NCBI GenBank assembly: GCA_902763655.1
Contig: CACWSW010000059.1
Span: forward strand, 1-38,899
DNA length: 38,899 nt
From: an uncultured bacterium
Lineage (GTDB): Bacteria; Verrucomicrobiota; Kiritimatiellia; RFP12; UBA1067
Direction: 5' to 3'
A model generated the notes under the pieces. That model was not told the DNA's origin and ran no database searches. It worked only from the letters and a program-made list of their open reading frames with translations. How positions within the stretch are numbered: position 1 is the stretch's first letter; each line of letters starts with the position of its first letter. Below are positions 18,823 through 27,135 of this stretch, one piece after another. A program made the position numbers and the translations under genes.

Positions 18823-21219
18823 ATGAAACAGAACATCAGCTTATTTACGCGTGGGTACGGCCTGGTGCTTGCATTCTGCGCTGTCGCATGCTCGTGTAGC
18901 GCGCTTGCCGAAGTTGTGGCGTGGTACAGGTTCGACGAGCTAGACCCCGGTGTTGAGGCAACGACAGCTACCGTAATCACGAACTACGCCGCACCCGGCA
19001 CCATTGAGGGTACGGTGGACACTTTCGGTTCTGCCATAGGGACAGGCGGTGTGATGCCCGTTGGCACCAACTCGTTCGGGGCGAAGCTCCAGATATGGGA
19101 TCCGATCACCGGCAACTACCATACGAACAGCCGGGCGATGCATTTCGGCGCCAGAACGGCAATCGCGTCCGACGCAGGTGGTGCGCCAGGTTCCTGCTAC
19201 ATCGTGCCACTTGAAAAGACAGGCAAACTCAACAACCTCACCAATGTCACGGTGGAGGTGATCTTCAGGCTCAACAAGGACGTACCGGAAGGTTTCACCG
19301 CCTGTCTGGTGGACAAGTGGGGAAGCGCATACGGAAACAAGTGGGGGGTTACGATCAACCAGAAAGGTCTTTGGCAGCGTTACCGCTATTGCGACCAGGA
19401 CGGTTCCAGTGCCACGACGGCAGAGAACTTCACCGGCGGCGCGGGTAAGGTTACGCGCGGTGTGTGGCACCATGCGGCATTCACCTTCGACGCGGCAGGC
19501 AAGGCGACGCTGTGGCTGGACTACGAGTCTGTCGGTAGCCAGTCAAATGCTGGGAAGCGTCTTGAGACAGGATCAAGCCGATTGGCCATCGGCTGCAACC
19601 CAGGCGTTGCAAACCGCACGTTCCCGGGCGAGATCGACGAGGTGCGCATCTCGGACTGCGCGCTCGCCGCGTCTCAGTTCCTGCGCGTGAAGCCGATCGT
19701 GGAGGGGATGGATCCCGACACGGCGTTCTACCATCCTCTTGACTTCGACGAAGGGGCGATGCCGATCATGGCAATGGACATCAACGCCGCCACGAACGCC
19801 GGCGCGCTGGTGGCGAAGTTCGACTACCTCGACTTCACGAATTCGGTGCCGCAGGGGGCGACGGACATCCCCGGAACGACCGGCCAGCTTCGCCAGCACG
19901 TGTTTGCCCCGGACAGCACGAACGACGGGTCCATGTATTCCGTCACGAGCGAGGTAAACAAGGCGACTTCGATCCGTGTTTCTGATCCTAGTCGTTCAAT
20001 CTATACAGGCAGCTTCACGGCGGAAATGTTCTTCAAGGGAGACACGACCAAGATTTCGTCGTCGGGGAGTGCATTGACGCTCATGTGGGGGCAGCTCAAG
20101 GTTCTTTTGGGCGCTGTGGGCAGCACACGTGCGCGGGCCTACAACGGACAATACTCATACTCGGCGGCTACGAGCGAGATCATAGACGACACCATGCGGC
20201 TCTTAGACGGGAAGTGGCACCATGTGGCGGTCGTGTACGACTACGCGGCGAGCAACTTCACGTACTATGTGGATTATGTGGCCAGGGGCAGCAAGACGAC
20301 GCGCATCTACGAGAAATCGGATGGGTACAAGGTTTTCTACTTCGGCAGGCAGGTTGACGACAGCAACGGCCCACAGTTCTTCCCCGGCTGGATCGACTCG
20401 CCGCGTATCGTGAGGCGCGCGCTCAAGCCGCACGAGTTCCTCACCACGCACGAGGTGTCGGCGCGGCCGGCAACGCTCGCCCATATCGGGTTCGACACGG
20501 ATTATTCCGTGGAGCCATACCCGCAGGCGGAGCCTGCCGGAACGCCTGCCACATTCACTGACAACGGCACCGAACCGCGGCTTGACACGTCGAAGAAACT
20601 TCGCAAGATATGGCTCGACGGCCTTGGCAAGACGGACATGAAGAAGAACGTCGGCAGCGTTCGGATGGAGAACGGCAGCCAGGTGCGGTTCCCGCGCAAT
20701 TCGCTCTTGGAGCGGCCGGAGTTCACGGTGGAGTTCTTTGCATGCCTGCAGTCCGCGCCGTCCGGCGCGCCGCAGTTCTTCCGGATCAATCGCTCTTTGA
20801 GCGTCTGGACCGCAGGTTCCACGTTTGCCATGCAGTTCAACTCGGACACGCGCCATCTCAAGCCGCATGTCTACATGCGCAGGTTCGACGGGACGTTCAA
20901 CGACCAGACTCCAGACCTCACCGGCGAGACTGGCAAGACCGTGCCGGTCGACGGGCGCTGGCATCATTACGCGCTCACCTCACAGCTCGTGGATGGCACG
21001 AACACGATGTTGACGGCGTACATCGACTACGAGCCGGCAGGTGATCCCGTCACGGTGGAGGGCGTGTTCTACTATCCGTCCACCGGGACGTGCTTCCCCG
21101 TCGGCGTAAACGCCGCGTTCACGGGCTGGCTGGACGAAATCCGCTTTTCGGACGGTGTCCTGCCCGTCTCCGCGTTCATGCGCGCCGAGCCGGATGGCTG
21201 CACGATCATCGTCAGATGA
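18823..21219 (+). CDS. Secreted protein with three LamG/concanavalin A-like domains
   Basis: 798 residues. The signal peptide is clear (hydrophobic LVLAFCAVACSCSALA before residue 30), and AAGGAG lies ~15 bases before the ATG. Three repeats of a jelly-roll fold follow: the first ~30-285 (AEVVAWYRFDE, VTVEVIFRLN, GVWHHAAFTFDAAGKATLWLD, FPGEIDEVRISD), the second ~295-545 (SFTAEMFFKG, KWHHVAVVYDY, FFPGWIDSPRIV), the third ~550-798 (EFTVEFFACLQ, RWHHYALTSQLVDG, AFTGWLDEIRFSD). Such domains bind glycans or proteins at the cell surface. No catalytic domain or sorting tail is seen. Its promoter is a match of the RND operon's, so the two are probably made together; a role in sensing or handling a host or plant glycan is a guess. 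Confidence 0.85.
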   Translation: MKQNISLFTRGYGLVLAFCAVACSCSALAEVVAWYRFDELDPGVEATTATVITNYAAPGTIEGTVDTFGSAIGTGGVMPVGTNSFGAKLQIWDPITGNYHTNSRAMHFGARTAIASDAGGAPGSCYIVPLEKTGKLNNLTNVTVEVIFRLNKDVPEGFTACLVDKWGSAYGNKWGVTINQKGLWQRYRYCDQDGSSATTAENFTGGAGKVTRGVWHHAAFTFDAAGKATLWLDYESVGSQSNAGKRLETGSSRLAIGCNPGVANRTFPGEIDEVRISDCALAASQFLRVKPIVEGMDPDTAFYHPLDFDEGAMPIMAMDINAATNAGALVAKFDYLDFTNSVPQGATDIPGTTGQLRQHVFAPDSTNDGSMYSVTSEVNKATSIRVSDPSRSIYTGSFTAEMFFKGDTTKISSSGSALTLMWGQLKVLLGAVGSTRARAYNGQYSYSAATSEIIDDTMRLLDGKWHHVAVVYDYAASNFTYYVDYVARGSKTTRIYEKSDGYKVFYFGRQVDDSNGPQFFPGWIDSPRIVRRALKPHEFLTTHEVSARPATLAHIGFDTDYSVEPYPQAEPAGTPATFTDNGTEPRLDTSKKLRKIWLDGLGKTDMKKNVGSVRMENGSQVRFPRNSLLERPEFTVEFFACLQSAPSGAPQFFRINRSLSVWTAGSTFAMQFNSDTRHLKPHVYMRRFDGTFNDQTPDLTGETGKTVPVDGRWHHYALTSQLVDGTNTMLTAYIDYEPAGDPVTVEGVFYYPSTGTCFPVGVNAAFTGWLDEIRFSDGVLPVSAFMRAEPDGCTIIVR

Positions 21220-21314
21220 AAAACTTGAATTTGAAGCTTGCTTTGCTACTGGGAGATTAGCTCGCCGCCCGCGCTGCGCACGGGAATGTAAATGAGGATA
21301 ACATTGATATGGTT

Positions 21315-21406
21315 TTAACACAGAGACACAGAGGCACGGAGACACAGAGGATATTTTACGTTTCATCTATTCTCTGTGCCTCTGAGACTCTGTGCCTCTG
21401 TGTTAA
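21315..21406. repeat. Inverted CACAGAG-rich repeat
   Basis: A 35-base arm at 21315-21349 (TTAACACAGAG..., CACAGAG units) pairs with 21372-21406 with about 6 mismatches, around a 22-base AT-rich loop. Similar ACACAGAGG repeats recur between genes of many environmental bacteria; that is recollection and was not searched. No ORF. It occupies most of the 313-base gap between the LamG and GH2 genes. Confidence 0.8.
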
Positions 21407-21425
21407 GTTATAGGCTAAGAGGTCA

Positions 21426-21480
21426 GGAGTTTCGGAGAAGATTATAAAAATCCTCCAAGCCTCCTAAACTCCAAAACTCC
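21426..21480. repeat. Inverted GGAGTTT/AAACTCC repeat
   Basis: GGAGTTTCGGAG at 21426-21437 pairs with CTCCAAAACTCC at 21469-21480 with one mismatch, around a 31-base loop that itself holds CCTCC and CTCCTAAACTCC runs. It lies between the CACAGAG repeat and the GH2 start. It could be transcribed as part of the GH2 leader. Confidence 0.65.
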
Positions 21481-21532
21481 CGGCAGCGAAAGCAATGAAA
21501 GAAGGCACAAGGAAAGTACAGGTAAGAAAAAG

Positions 21533-23153
21533 ATGAGAATGAGATTGGGAATCATCGCGCTCGCCGCGTGTGTGGCGCATGCGGACGTAGATCTGAACGG
21601 GAGCTGGAGCTTCCGCTTCGAGGAAGGGAAGGCGATCGAGGAGACGGCGGGCCCCGCATTCGAGGCGACGGACACGATGACCGTGCCCGGATGCTACGAC
21701 ACGATGCCGAAATGGTTCCTCAAGCGCGGGACGGGTCTGTACCGCCGCACCTTCACGCTCGCGAAGCCAGTGGAGAACGCCTGGCTCGTGGTGGACGGAA
21801 TGGGCCTGCGCGGCAACTTCCGACTGGAGCACCACCAAGCTCGCGCGCCAATACTACGATTTCTACTTCTACGGCGGGTTCTACCATGGCGTGAAGCTCG
21901 TGTTCGACAACCGCAAGCTCTTTGTGCGCACGCGCGACTACAAGACGGGAACGGTCGAGATCGAGGCCGTGAACTTCAAGGACCGCGATTTTGAGGCGAC
22001 GCTCGTCTTCGACGGCAAGAACGAGGTCAAGGCGACGTTCCGCAACTTCCGCACGACGGTCAAGGTCCCCGACTTCAAGCTCTGGTCCCCCGACTCCCCC
22101 AACCTCCACACAGTCACCCTTTGCTCTCAACCCCTCAACCCCTCAACATCTCAACCCCTCAACATCTCAACCCGCTTCGGCATCCGCACAGTTGAGGCAC
22201 GTAACCGGCAGATCCTGCTCAACGGAAAGCCGATCTTCCTCAAGGGCTTCAACCGGCACGAGACGCACATCGAGTTCGGCGCGGCCACGCCTGATTCGCA
22301 GATGCTGCGCGATGTCCAGCTCATCAAGGACGTCGGCGCGAACTTCATCCGCGGCGCACACTACCAGCAGGCGCAGCGTTTTCTAGACCTCTGCGACGAG
22401 GCGGGAATCATGGTGTGGGAAGAGTCGCTCGGATGGGGGAACGGGAAGAGCTACACGATGCACCTCGACAAGGTGGACGAGCTGGCGGATACGCGCGAGA
22501 TGGTGCGCGCCAGCTTCAACCATCCTTCGGTGATCCTCGCCGGATTCTTGAACGAGTGCGCCAGCAACAGGAAGGGCTGCAAGGAGCTGATCGACCAGCT
22601 GATCGCGGCGATCAAGGCTGAGGACGCGGGACGGCTCGTCACGTTCGCATGCAACGGTTGGTACCGGGACATCTGCCACTCGAACACGGACGTGGTGGCG
22701 TTCAACACGTATCCTGGGACGATTCCCAACCAGCCCGGCCTGCCTGAAGAGCTGGCCGAGAAGGTGCGAAACCTCGACCCGAAGAGCGACGGGTCGGCCG
22801 GATTCAACGTCATCGCGCGTCACTTCCGTGCCCAGTATCCCGACAAGCCGATCATCGTTTCGGAATGCGGAGTGGGCGCGCTGTACGGCTACCACGATCC
22901 GATGGCGTGCGTCGGATCGGAGGAGTTCCAGGACGAGTACCTGACCGACGTGCTGCAGACGATCTGGGACAACAAGGACATCGTCGGCTTCGCCATCTGG
23001 CAGTTCTCGGACGCGCGCTCCTACCACCGCAACAGCAACAAGCACAACGGCAAGCTCTTCGGCATCAGCATCGCTGGCGTGGTTGACGCCCAGCGCCATC
23101 CGAAGAAGGCGTGGGAGACGGTCAGGCGCTACTTCCGCGGCAATGGCCGCTAG
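21533..23153 (+). pseudogene. Glycoside hydrolase family 2 enzyme, internal deletion and frameshift near 21826
   Basis: GH2 enzymes remove beta-linked galactose, glucuronic acid or mannose from glycans. Part one (from 21533) has a signal peptide MRMRLGIIALAACVAHA, then the sugar-binding domain VDLNGSWSFRFE ... GLYRRTFTLAKP ... VVDGMGLRGNF. From about 21824 the continuation is in another frame: DWSTTKLARQYYDFYFYGGF, then the immunoglobulin-like domain and barrel. The acid/base is the Glu of GFLNECASN (codon 22554-22556) and the nucleophile the Glu of VSECGVGALYG (codon 22863-22865); both are intact. Residues between GNF and DWST appear lost. An in-frame low-complexity insert sits at 22127-22174. 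The stop overlaps that of the convergent GTPase gene. Confidence 0.8.
22127..22174 (+). repeat. CTCAACCC/CTCAACAT repeat inside GH2
   Basis: Six tandem 7-8 base units of CTCAACC(C) or CTCAACAT in-frame within the immunoglobulin-like domain region, coding for the run SQPLNPSTSQPLNIST. Flanking residues SPDSPNLHTV and RFGIRTVEA read as a normal GH2, so the repeat probably expanded inside a loop. Confidence 0.8.
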
Positions 23154-24496
23154 GCTTGGCGACTGGACTTGGTTAGCGCGTCAAGCAGGCCGGAGGTGAA
23201 CCGGTCGAGGGCGGCGCGTTTGCGTTCGGCAAAGATCGGCAGGGAGAGCGGAGCGTGGTCGATTATGTCCGCCGTTTCGGTGCGGATACCGCCCCAGCGC
23301 TGGCGCAGGTCGTCGAACGTGCCGATGGCAGTCTGGTTGCGGTGCTCCTCGGTGAAGATGTCGTCCACCTTCTGGGCGAGGGAGGCACGAAGCTTGCGTA
23401 CGGAAATGCGACTCCATACCGAAGAAGCCAGGCAAGCGAGCGCGGCGACGGTGCCGCCCGCGATCCATGCCAAGAGCCCTCTCGCCGAGAACTCGAACAG
23501 GTTTGCGTCCATTGTGAATGCCGTCACGAGCGCTGTCAGGCAGCCGGACAGCACGGCTGTTGCGCTTCCGACAAGCAGATGGCGCATGGTGAGCTTGCGC
23601 ATCTTGCGCGCGGCGTTGTTGACGACGCGCATGCGCATTGATAGGCCGGCGAAGTCGGCGTAGGCTGCGGCGAAGACGTTGTCTGCCCTGCGGTCCGACG
23701 GGTTGGAGAAGGTGTCCAGGAACTCCTTCCTGTGGCGGTTGAAGTCCGTCAGATCCATGCCGCCCTGCGCCGTGTTGCGCTCCTCGCCGGAATAGGTGGT
23801 GAATATCTTGGGCAGGTCCTTCGTGCGGAGCACGCGCGAAAGGTTCCAGCAAAGGGTGCCGTACGCTCGGGCGAAGTCGTAAAGGCTCGTGAAGGCGTCG
23901 CACTTGTTCAGGAGCACGCGAAGCTTGAATTCGGCGCCGCGCAGGCATGTCGAGAACACGTTCACCGTCTCTCCGGTGGTGCCAGGCTTCTCGGGGTCGA
24001 AGAGGAAGAACACCATGTCGCACAGCTGCGCGAGGCGACGGACGGTCTCGTTGAAATCGTAGTCGCGCTGCGACTCTGCGGCGGCGGAGTCTATCATGCC
24101 GGGGCTGTCCACGATGTTGACGCGCTTGAGCATCTCGCGGTTGCGCACCTTCACCTTCAGGTGCTGGAGGAATGAGGGGCCGAGCGGCTCCATGGCGCGG
24201 AACTCCTCGGGGAGCCTGGCCACGGCGGCTGGACCTACGATATCTTCCTCGTTCTCGCCGTATATTATGACGGTGAAGCCGTCATCGGTGGGGGCCACGC
24301 CGGTGTCCTGCACGGGCGGCGCGCCGAGAATCCAGTTCACGAGCGAAGACTTGCCGGAGGAGTGGTTTCCCAGGAAGATGACGGTAGGCGTGCCGCCGAC
24401 GGTCACCGAAGGGCGGGAGAACGTGTAGTAGTAGCTTTGCGCGAGCGGCGCGAAGCGCTTGTATGCCTTGCTGAGCTGCTTTTCGAAGCGTTCCAT
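23150..24496 (-). CDS. Dynamin-superfamily GTPase resembling eukaryotic EHD proteins
   Basis: 448 residues, ATG 24496 with AAAGGA 10 bases upstream. GTPase motifs: P-loop GNHSSGKS (residues 43-50), switch PTDDGFTVI, DSPGMIDSA, and LNKCD. The stretch QRDYDFNETVRRLAQLCDMVFFLFDPEKPGTT (given by its key residues) closely follows the EHD pattern. Two hydrophobic segments (~308-332 and ~340-362) suggest membrane insertion, and a helical tail follows. Dynamin-like proteins bind and reshape membranes using GTP; a bacterial role in envelope repair or vesicle formation is inference. Divergent from the Nif3 gene and convergent with GH2, overlapping its stop codon. Confidence 0.8.
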   Translation of the reverse strand: MERFEKQLSKAYKRFAPLAQSYYYTFSRPSVTVGGTPTVIFLGNHSSGKSSLVNWILGAPPVQDTGVAPTDDGFTVIIYGENEEDIVGPAAVARLPEEFRAMEPLGPSFLQHLKVKVRNREMLKRVNIVDSPGMIDSAAAESQRDYDFNETVRRLAQLCDMVFFLFDPEKPGTTGETVNVFSTCLRGAEFKLRVLLNKCDAFTSLYDFARAYGTLCWNLSRVLRTKDLPKIFTTYSGEERNTAQGGMDLTDFNRHRKEFLDTFSNPSDRRADNVFAAAYADFAGLSMRMRVVNNAARKMRKLTMRHLLVGSATAVLSGCLTALVTAFTMDANLFEFSARGLLAWIAGGTVAALACLASSVWSRISVRKLRASLAQKVDDIFTEEHRNQTAIGTFDDLRQRWGGIRTETADIIDHAPLSLPIFAERKRAALDRFTSGLLDALTKSSRQA

Positions 24497-24585
24497 TGAT
24501 CAGATGTCCTTTCGTCGGCTGAAATGATAGCATACATCCCGCCGTGCCGCCACCATCAAACCGCCCAACCGCAAAACTTTCGTGC

Positions 24586-24614
24586 TTGCGGACGGCGGGC
24601 GGATGCTGTATAGT
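24586..24614 (+). promoter_or_regulatory. Promoter of the Nif3 gene, close to the ATG
   Basis: TTGCGG at 24586-24591, 17 bases, then TATAGT at 24609-24614, which ends 7 bases before ATG 24622. No ribosome site fits between them, so the message may be leaderless. Confidence 0.5.
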
Positions 24615-24621
24615 GGACAGC

Positions 24622-25296
24622 ATGAAACTTGAACGCATAGTTGGCTGGCTTGACCGCGTGCTGGACGTGAAGTCGTTCAGCGACGTGTCCAACAACGGGG
24701 TGCAGATCGCGCGCGAGGGCGATGACGTGACGAAGGTCGCGTTCGGCGTGGACGCGAGCGTGCGCACCGTGAAGGCGGCGGCGGCGGCAGGGGCGCAGCT
24801 GCTCGTGGTCCACCACGGCATCTCCTGGGGCGGCGGAATCCAGCGTCTTGTCGGCGCCACGTACAACGTGGTTAAGGCGGCTATGGACGCGAACGTGGCG
24901 CTGTACGCGGTGCATCTGCCGCTCGACGCGAACCACGCCTACGGCAACAACTACGAGCTTGCCCGCTATCTGGGGCTCAAGAACCTGAAGCCCGCGTTCG
25001 TCTATCACGGCGAGACGATCGGGGTGGTGGGAACGTTGCCGAACGGGAAGAAGGTGGGCGTGTGCTCCGGCGGCGCGGGCTGCCACGCGACGGACGCGAA
25101 AGAGCTCGGCTGCGACCTCTTCATCACGGGCGAGGCGGACTGGGGCGAGACGATCGCGGCGGAGAACGTCGGCATGCAGATGGTCTGCGCCGGGCACTAC
25201 CAGACTGAGACGTTCGGCGTGAAGGCGCTCGCGAAGGCGATGGCTCGCCAGCTGAAGGTCGCCACCGAGTTCCTGCCCCGCGCCGACGAGAGGTGA
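24622..25296 (+). CDS. Nif3-like dinuclear metal centre protein
   Basis: 224 residues from ATG 24622. The Nif3/YbgI family forms ring-shaped hexamers with a two-metal site; some members are annotated GTP cyclohydrolase 1 type 2, but the true reaction is unsettled. Metal-binding pattern: LLVVHHGISWG (two His, about residues 60-70), YAVHLPLDANHAYGNN (His, Asp, His), and near the end the ITGEADWGET and CAGHYQTETFG motifs (Glu, His, Glu). It lacks the inserted PII-like domain of longer members, like the E. coli type. A longer frame opens upstream but lacks conserved residues. Transcribed divergently from the EHD-like GTPase. Confidence 0.88.
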   Translation: MKLERIVGWLDRVLDVKSFSDVSNNGVQIAREGDDVTKVAFGVDASVRTVKAAAAAGAQLLVVHHGISWGGGIQRLVGATYNVVKAAMDANVALYAVHLPLDANHAYGNNYELARYLGLKNLKPAFVYHGETIGVVGTLPNGKKVGVCSGGAGCHATDAKELGCDLFITGEADWGETIAAENVGMQMVCAGHYQTETFGVKALAKAMARQLKVATEFLPRADER

Positions 25297-25336
25297 CCGG
25301 CGCAATTCCGCAATTCTGCAAGGCGGCAATTCGAGA

Positions 25337-25365
25337 TTGACGCGGCGGCGGCATTCTGGTAAACT
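25337..25365 (+). promoter_or_regulatory. tRNA-Met promoter
   Basis: TTGACG at 25337-25342, 17 bases, TAAACT at 25360-25365 with TGG in front; the mature tRNA begins 13 bases later. Strong match to a housekeeping sigma promoter. Confidence 0.75.
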
Positions 25366-25378
25366 ACTTCCCGTTTTC

Positions 25379-25453
25379 GGCGAGATAGCTCAATGGTAGA
25401 GCATCAGAATCATAATCTGCTGGTTGAGGGTTCGAGTCCCCCTCTCGCCACCA
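25379..25453 (+). tRNA. tRNA-Met (CAU), with encoded CCA
   Basis: The acceptor stem GGCGAGA pairs with TCTCGCC, followed by A73 and encoded CCA. The D-arm is GCTC-AATGGTA-GAGC, the anticodon loop ATCATAA gives anticodon CAT, and the T-loop is TTCGAGT. Two stem positions are unpaired (T27-C43 and A50-C64). Probably elongator Met; a CAU tRNA for Ile modified with lysidine cannot be excluded. The part from the anticodon loop to the 3' end is the left attachment site of an integrated element, so the element supplies the 3' half of this tRNA. Confidence 0.9.
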
Positions 25454-25461
25454 ACAAAAAA
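25409..25461 (+). other. attL: 53-bp attachment repeat in the tRNA 3' part
   Basis: An exact copy of 34277-34329. It runs from the anticodon loop through CCA and six A residues, so integration restores a full tRNA. Confidence 0.95.
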
Positions 25462-25470
25462 ACGAAGAAA

Positions 25471-25494
25471 CCCCAGTAAATACTGGGGTTTTCT
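25471..25494 (+). terminator. Terminator after tRNA-Met (element-supplied)
   Basis: CCCCAGTA-AA-TACTGGGG followed by TTTTCTGCTTT. The chromosomal counterpart beyond attR has the same outer stem but a different tip (CCCCAGCG-AG-CGCTGGGG), so the element carries its own version of the terminator. Confidence 0.85.
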
Positions 25495-25566
25495 GCTTTC
25501 TAGGGGGTCGAAAATCGCCTGTTGCCACTTCCCTTAAAATACCCTTTTTTCGCCTATAAATCGCCT

Positions 25567-25590
25567 AGGGTAATCCACCATTAGCCACTA
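25567..25590 (+). other. Left arm-type repeat of the element
   Basis: This 24-base sequence (key parts GGTAATCCACC and TTAGCCACTA) is identical to 34213-34236 at the right end, same orientation. Position near both att sites suggests integrase or accessory protein binding. Confidence 0.8.
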
Positions 25591-25651
25591 CGCCTAAAGC
25601 CAATAAAACAAGGGGGTTGGTGCAATTCTCGCGGGTACATTTTTTCGCCCG

Positions 25652-25667
25652 TAGCCACTAGTGGCTA
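25652..25667. other. Perfect 16-bp palindrome of the arm core
   Basis: TAGCCACTAGTGGCTA, two head-to-head copies of the TAGCCACTA core of the arm repeats. Confidence 0.8.
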
Positions 25668-25757
25668 GCAGGGGGCAAGATTGCCATGTCGCCGTATCGC
25701 TTCGCCTTGTGGCACTTGCGCCCGTTCACAAGGTATCTGTCTACACGCATTATCCGT

Positions 25758-25778
25758 TAGTGGCTAGCGGTGGATTAC
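25758..25778 (-). other. Inverted arm-type repeat
   Basis: TAGTGGCTA-GC-GGTGGATTAC is the reverse complement of the arm repeat with two mismatches. The 25454-25780 stretch is otherwise gene-free and appears to be the element's left recombination region. Confidence 0.75.
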
Positions 25779-25789
25779 GCGAAACGCCT

Positions 25790-25818
25790 TTGCGCCGCCG
25801 TGCATGGTGTGGTAGAAT
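25790..25818 (+). promoter_or_regulatory. Promoter pointing into a structured region at the element's left end
   Basis: TTGCGC at 25790-25795, 17 bases, TAGAAT at 25813-25818 with TGG in front. No credible ORF follows on this strand. Confidence 0.5.
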
Positions 25819-25824
25819 GTCCTC

Positions 25825-25910
25825 ATCGCGCTCCTGTCGGTCTGCCGTCTCTTGTCGGCACTTCTTACCCGACAGGGGCGCGGCGTTGCTTTGAGGTGGC
25901 AGACCAAGGC
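25825..25910 (+). ncRNA. Candidate small structured RNA of the element
   Basis: Behind the promoter at 25790, bases 25833-25905 hold competing pairings: CCTGTCGG (25833) or TGTCGG (25853) with CCGACAGG (25869-25876), and GGTCTGCC (25839-25846) with GGCAGACC (25898-25905). The first and third cannot form together, as in switch-like RNAs. It ends just before, or runs antisense into, the 3' end of the glycosyltransferase gene. No T-run terminator is seen, so the end is uncertain. Confidence 0.35.
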
Positions 25911-25916
25911 GGAGGG

Positions 25917-27005
25917 TCAATGGTTGTATCGCAGGACTATTCCCGTTTCGTTTTCAAGTCGGTTGCGTTCCTTCGCCTTCTCGGCCGCCGATCCTCCGAA
26001 ATCCGTGCGCGGCACCTTGTCGCAAGAAGCGACGCGCCCGAGACATTGGAATTCACGGGCATAGCACGGAAAGCCACACATGCCGGCTATCGCGCCTGCG
26101 ATTCTCACCATGTCGCCGCCTTCCGTCGCGCGCGCGAGTGCGTCCGCTTCCTGCCACAATCCGGCGCGGAGCGCCAGCGCGACAAAGGGGAGCGTCGAGT
26201 ATCTGAAATCTGACGCAAGCGATCTTTCCAGCAGACGCATGGCGCTCTCGCAGGGAAAGGCATCCGCGAATCGGCGAATCATGTTTGCCACTGTCCCCGT
26301 CCGCGGGGGTAGCCTGTCGCCTTCGACGCGCAATCCCCCTAGAAGGGCCCGAGTCATGCGCAGTGCGTCCTTTGGCCTGCCCGCAGACCAGTAGGCGGGC
26401 GCCAAATACGAAGCGTCATGGGCGTTTGGCTTTTCGGCCATGCCCTGCTCCAGCAGTTCGATGTATCCGCGCGGCTTTCCCTTGTCGGGATCGTGGATCA
26501 GCGTGACGCCATCGACGAATCCGGCCGTGTTCGCGCATGAGTAGCGCATTTCCTCGTGGACGCGATACACCCAGCGGACAATGCCCTTGCGGTGCGCGGG
26601 AAACTTCTCTTCTCCCGCCACGGCCTCGCTCTCGCCGTTCACATCCTGGTATGCGAAATCAAAGATCGTTGCGTCGGGGTTCTCTGCCGCCGCCACGCGC
26701 AACCGCTCCGCCCAGCCTTCCGTGAAGTATTCGTCAAGGTCGGTCGTGACGCACAGGTCGGCGTCCGGCGGAATCAGGCCGAGCGAGAGATTGCGCGCCG
26801 CGTCGAATCTCCACGGGGAAACCTCCGCGCTTTCAACCCTCGCCCCAGCCCGCCGCAACATGTCCACGGTTCCGTCCGTCGATCCGGTGTCCAACACTAC
26901 AACCTCGTCGGCCTCTGACATTGAACGGATCCACCGAGCGGCGAATCGTTCCTCGTTCTTTGCGATTGCGTAGACAACTACCTTTGCCGCCTTGGTTTTA
27001 TTCAT
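25917..27005 (-). CDS. GT2-type glycosyltransferase (element cargo)
   Basis: 362 residues from ATG 27005, with GGGAGGA upstream. The N-terminal GT-A domain has VVVYAIAKNEERFAARWI, DEVVVLDTGSTDGTVDML, SPWRFDAARNLSLG and the metal-binding D-x-D in TTDLDEYF. The C-terminal half (~190-340) is helical, TPR-like. Enzymes of this type transfer a sugar from a nucleotide-sugar to a surface or other acceptor. On a mobile element it may alter the host surface, for example to block phages, but the substrate is unknown. Last gene of the element before attL. Confidence 0.8.
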   Translation of the reverse strand: MNKTKAAKVVVYAIAKNEERFAARWIRSMSEADEVVVLDTGSTDGTVDMLRRAGARVESAEVSPWRFDAARNLSLGLIPPDADLCVTTDLDEYFTEGWAERLRVAAAENPDATIFDFAYQDVNGESEAVAGEEKFPAHRKGIVRWVYRVHEEMRYSCANTAGFVDGVTLIHDPDKGKPRGYIELLEQGMAEKPNAHDASYLAPAYWSAGRPKDALRMTRALLGGLRVEGDRLPPRTGTVANMIRRFADAFPCESAMRLLERSLASDFRYSTLPFVALALRAGLWQEADALARATEGGDMVRIAGAIAGMCGFPCYAREFQCLGRVASCDKVPRTDFGGSAAEKAKERNRLENETGIVLRYNH

Positions 27006-27091
27006 AATGTCCTCCCGTCCCTCGCGCTGGCTCAAACGGGACGCGCGCGCGTGGAGACGCTTCTCTACCGATACCCACTACTTGCCCGCAA

Positions 27092-27135
27092 GGTATTTGC
27101 CGCCCCTATAAGGGGGCGGGCAATTGCCAAATACC
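27092..27135. repeat. Compound hairpin between primase and glycosyltransferase genes
   Basis: The outer pair is GGTATTTG (27092-27099) with CAAATACC (27128-27135); the inner pair is CCGCCCC (27100-27106) with GGGGCGG (27113-27119) around TATAAG. Further TTTGCC/GGCAAA-type repeats fill 27120-27180. No T-run follows on the minus strand. It could be a leader structure for the glycosyltransferase or a replication signal. Confidence 0.6.

Noticed and set aside
25770-26213. A 147-codon plus-strand frame at the element's left end
   Set aside because: It runs antisense into the glycosyltransferase gene and encodes no recognisable protein.
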